From: Pachyseris speciosa
Taxonomy: Eukaryota > Cnidaria > Anthozoa > Scleractinia > Pachyseridae
DNA: 64,000 bases
NCBI GenBank assembly: GCA_016490735.1
Contig: JAEMWC010000013.1
Coordinates: forward strand, 585,001 to 649,000
Direction of reading: 5' to 3'
Notes under the pieces: model-generated
What the model was told of the DNA's origin: nothing
The model's database searches: none
What the model saw: only the letters and a program-made list of their open reading frames with translations
Translations under genes and position numbers: made by a program
Shown here: piece after piece, positions 60,871-64,000 of the stretch
Position numbering within the stretch: position 1 is the first letter of the stretch
How the letters are laid out: every line of letters starts with the position of its first letter

Positions 60871-61600
60871 TTAGGCTCCACTGTACTTTGACATATCCAC
60901 TAAGCCAGTGTATAACTAAAATCAAAACAATGAACTTGGACATGACTGGCACAAGAAAAAGCTAATGGCAATGAATTACAGACATATGTGTTGTGGTTCA
61001 TTTTATCCTTTTTGGTTCAATTTATATTTTTCTTTCCTTTGTACTCATTAACATACATTACTATAAACAAGAACAAAAGAAAACACCAACCCATACACTC
61101 CCAACAAAATAGCACATGTGGTTAGCTGTTCTAGGCCACATGCATAGCGCCTCAAGCTTGTTTTTCGCTACTTTGATCGTCATGTCCAAGTATATGAAAA
61201 GAGCAAAATTTTCTCTAATGAAAAGCCTTTTGAAAACAAGCCCATAACAAGTAATTTTATCTCTGGCCAGCTAACAAGGCCAAGGATTTCTAAGCAGTCA
61301 GAATTGCCATAAACTAGGTAAATTCAATTCAAGCCATATGAGCAAAACGAATTCTTTGCATCTTATTAAAAAGTTTCTAAAGAACTTTTCCGAGAATTAC
61401 TGTTACGTTTTTAAATTCGAATATTCTCCCTTGGTAGACCTGGGGCACTTTGAATCCTTTAATGCACTGATGAACCTTCGCCTTAACAATAACAATACAC
61501 GTGAATGGACGCAGCATTGAGAACCTTAACCAACAAACAAATAAATGAATAAATGCAGGATCGATCGCTCTATTTATACAACTGCGGTTTTAGAACAAAC

Positions 61601-61697
61601 CTCTTCTTCGATATACTGCATCATTCTTTTGCGAAGTTGAACAAATGGGGGGCGGAATTCAGGAATTTCATGCCAGCACCTCGTCATAACACTGTAC
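61601..61697 (-). CDS. Tyrosine kinase exon: subdomain XI
   Basis: 97-nt exon: YSVMTRCWHEIPEFRPPF, with the invariant Arg of subdomain XI, ending MMQYIEEE at phase 0. Confidence 0.91.
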
Positions 61698-63934
61698 CTA
61701 AAAAACACAATTTAAACATCATTATTCAGTAAGGTTATAGTTCCCGGAATTATTCGCCTAGAATAGAATGGCGCAAAGGCGTAAAATAGCAACGACAAGC
61801 TTAAGTAACGGTAACGGCGACCAGCAACCTGAAGGCAAACATATGCAAGTGGTACACTAACACCATCCAATGAGAAACCCTCACCACCTTTGCTCCTTCC
61901 TTTCTAGTATGTTCAGGTCTGACAGATGAGTTGTGTTATGGATCTTGTCTTGCATAAGGTTTAGGATTATGGTGTACATGAAAGCACTCGCCTTCCACCA
62001 ATGTGTCCCGGGTTCTTATTCCCGGACTCGGGGTCATAAGTCTACTGAGTTTGTTGGTTCTCTACTCTGCTCCGAGAGGTTTTTCTCCGGGTACTCCGGT
62101 TTTCCACTCTCCTCAACACAAAAACATTTCTCCCACACGGCCCCACGAGCTTTCAGCTTTAAATCGTAACCATGTATAAATAAAGTTTCTTTACCTTTTT
62201 TTTTACCAGTCCTGGAAAATAGTTGAATGCGTTTCTTAATCTTTTTTTATATATCGGCAACTTTTTCGATTTCAAAGATATTAAAAATTGAGTTTCACGG
62301 TAGCTCGAGTATGGAGCCTTCATTATTGGACAGGGAAGGGGAAAGTGAAACGATCAGAAATGGTGGCTCACTGTCATTTTTAAGGCGGTCGTAGAAAATA
62401 GCAAGAACTTACAGGGTGTCGTCGATGTGGGGAGGTTTTGGCATGCGGTAGCCGTTTTTTATTTCTGCAATTGTTTTGCCTTCTGTCCAGCCCGGGTATG
62501 GAATACCCCCTGTTAAGTATTCAAATGCAGATTTATAATCGGTTTAGTGGCCTCCAGATATCAGCCACTGCACCAACATATGTTAATAACTAAATCGTCT
62601 TCTCCTCTTTCCTTGCAAAATGAATAAACAAGATCTAGCTATGCATATTGTTTTTATTTTTTGTGTGTAATGAAACAATTTTTCTATTCGCGCTTGTTGG
62701 ATACAGGATTATTAAAGCCAACTCGTTAGCTATTTATCATCTCGTATCCAACGCGCTTTCTTGAAATATCACGCTTCAGAGGTTATGTGTAATGCGTGTC
62801 GGTACATCATCTGTAAGCATTGCCGCCCGAGTAAAGGTGATTAATATTTTTGTACCTCCCCGAAATTAACAACTTGCTCTATTTACAATAGGAAAAGAAT
62901 GCAAGTCTACTGGCACGAGGCCCGCAACATTTTTTGGTCATTGCCACGTGCTGTCATTACTAATTCTCAACACCCAATACCGTGCCGTAATTAAAATTCG
63001 CCTTTTCAAACTGACTATACAAATGTTAATGTGCTTCAAAACCTCCAGTGTTGCATGCTGACGACAAGGCACCTAAGTTCACTTCTCCGATTCGTGTATT
63101 CTTATCTGTCCCTTTAATTCATTACTCGCTCATGAGCTACCCGTATTTACCTTCGCTACTAATTTATTAGGGATTTAATGCTTACATTAGGTAAGAATTC
63201 TGTTTATAGCGCACAATATTGACTTTCTCTATTTTTAGCAATAAAGGAATAACTACTAACCGATGGTAAATATCTCGTAGAGAACAATTCCGTAGGACCA
63301 TCTATATTGATTAGACAAATAAATATAATTGTCAGACTGTAATTTTACTAGGGCCATTATAACATACGAAAACCAAATGAAAACAATACAGTGTGGGTGT
63401 AGAGCATCCGAACAAAATGGCCAAATATTGAAAATAAGATATCTTGAAAAATGAAAAACAAAATTAAAACAAATAAAAAAGGTAATTTTTATTATGGTTT
63501 TGGTTGGTTCACAAGTTTCGAGTCACTGGCAGATATCATAAAATGTGCTCATTCCAACAAAAGCAATCAGAAATGTGTTTCCTTTGTTGTACTATTCACT
63601 GTGATACGCACCCGTATGGTGCCTTGATCTCTCCTGTCGGTGAAAGGTATAGCAACCTGAAACCACCCAATCGCAATTCACAGCAATTATGTTTAAGATC
63701 ACTTTTACTTCTGAATTTTGTTTTACTGGCCCAGCTAAAACAGACCAATAAGTTGCATTAATTGCGTTAATCCTCCCGCGGAAACTTTATTTTGATTGTT
63801 TTTCTGAATGGCCAGTGACTGGGCTCATTTAATGTTATAATTTATGGTTTTACTTACACATCACTTTGGCTTGAGAGCGCAGCAGGATTTCCGTACAGTA
63901 TTTCAGGTGCCGTCCATTTCACTGGGATGCGGCC
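61601..63934 (-). CDS. Protein tyrosine kinase, C-lobe exons (partial gene, continues past the right edge)
   Basis: Four phase-consistent GT-AG exons in transcript order: 63934-63858, 63301-63261, 62509-62413, 61697-61601. Joined, they read GRIPVKWTAPEIL, SDVWSYGIVLYEIFTIG, IPYPGW, IKNGYRMPKPPHIDD, LYSVMTRCWHEIPEFRPPF. These are kinase subdomains VIII (PVKW-APE, the tyrosine-kinase form), IX (DVWSYG) and XI (CW then RP). The N-lobe, catalytic HRD loop and any receptor part lie beyond 64000. The sequence suits a receptor-type kinase, but the subfamily cannot be fixed from this lobe. The last exon ends in phase 0 after YIEEE before GTTTGT; the true C-terminus is uncertain. Confidence 0.92.
61955..62205 (+). 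mobile_element. SINE family B, copy 3
   Basis: Head GAAAGCACTCGCCTTCCACC, core TTTTTCTCCGGGTACTCCGG and end AATAAAGTTTCTTTACC. Lies in the kinase intron between exons 61697 and 62413. Confidence 0.78.
62413..62509 (-). CDS. Tyrosine kinase exon: subdomain X
   Basis: 97-nt exon: GIPYPGWTEGKTIAE, then NGYRMPKPPHIDDT. Phase 1 in, phase 2 out; donor GTAAGT. Confidence 0.92.
63261..63301 (-). CDS. Tyrosine kinase exon: subdomain IX
   Basis: 41-nt micro-exon encoding WSYGIVLYEIFTI, with the split Val and Gly codons at its ends completed by the neighbours. Donor GTTAGT. Confidence 0.9.
63858..63934 (-). CDS. Tyrosine kinase exon: activation-segment end and APE motif
   Basis: 77-nt exon from TTTCAG to GTAAGT; encodes GRIPVKWTAPEILYGN and SSQSDV. 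PVKW before APE marks a tyrosine rather than a serine/threonine kinase. Confidence 0.93.
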
Positions 63935-64000
63935 CTGAAAACGTAACCAGTGTTAAAAAAGGTTGCGTTTAGGATGGGAAACTGCAGCCATTGGCATTTA

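Overview
The window looks like nuclear DNA of a cnidarian, most likely a stony coral or other anthozoan. It holds an intron-rich animal gene for an Ig/FNIII adhesion protein, part of a metazoan-type tyrosine kinase gene, AT-rich introns, tRNA-derived SINEs and many small inverted-repeat transposons. No vertebrate or insect repeat families were recognised. The phylum call is inference; membership in an animal genome is clear from the proteins.

Main gene (minus strand, about 47.0 kb down to 3.66 kb): a complete L1CAM/neuroglian-family adhesion molecule. I resolved 19 coding exons by hand. All splice junctions are GT-AG, the phases agree at every junction, and the total of 3837 nt gives 1278 residues plus a stop. 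The order is signal peptide, six Ig domains, five FNIII domains, one membrane segment, and a cytoplasmic tail with an ankyrin-binding FIGQY-like motif (here FIEEY) and a C-terminal PDZ-ligand-like TFV. FNIII-3 contains a KRRRR proprotein-convertase-like site where vertebrate L1 is cleaved. A probable non-coding 5' exon lies at 46925-47016.

Second gene (minus strand, entering from the right edge): four exons at 61601-63934 encode the C-lobe of a protein tyrosine kinase (APE, DVWSYG and CW..IP..RP motifs). A 28-residue tandem-repeat ORF at 60517-60870 may be its tail, but the simple splice phase does not fit.

Everything else is mobile or repeat DNA inside introns and between the genes. It includes four copies of a TTAA-flanked piggyBac-like non-autonomous element (one ending 7 bp from a splice donor, one nested in another MITE), a decayed Ty3/gypsy copy at 38.2-42.2 kb split by two MITEs with clear target-site duplications, non-LTR reverse-transcriptase remnants at 13.2-15.2 and 34.0-35.6 kb, and two SINE families. 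There is also a CCAAT-rich MITE family, a long inverted repeat at 27.8/32.1 kb, a 56-bp minisatellite at 55 kb, an approximately 108-bp repeat array at 58.7-60.5 kb, and long microsatellites. The gypsy remnant lies antisense to the host gene and just downstream of the Ig2 exon in the same transcript.
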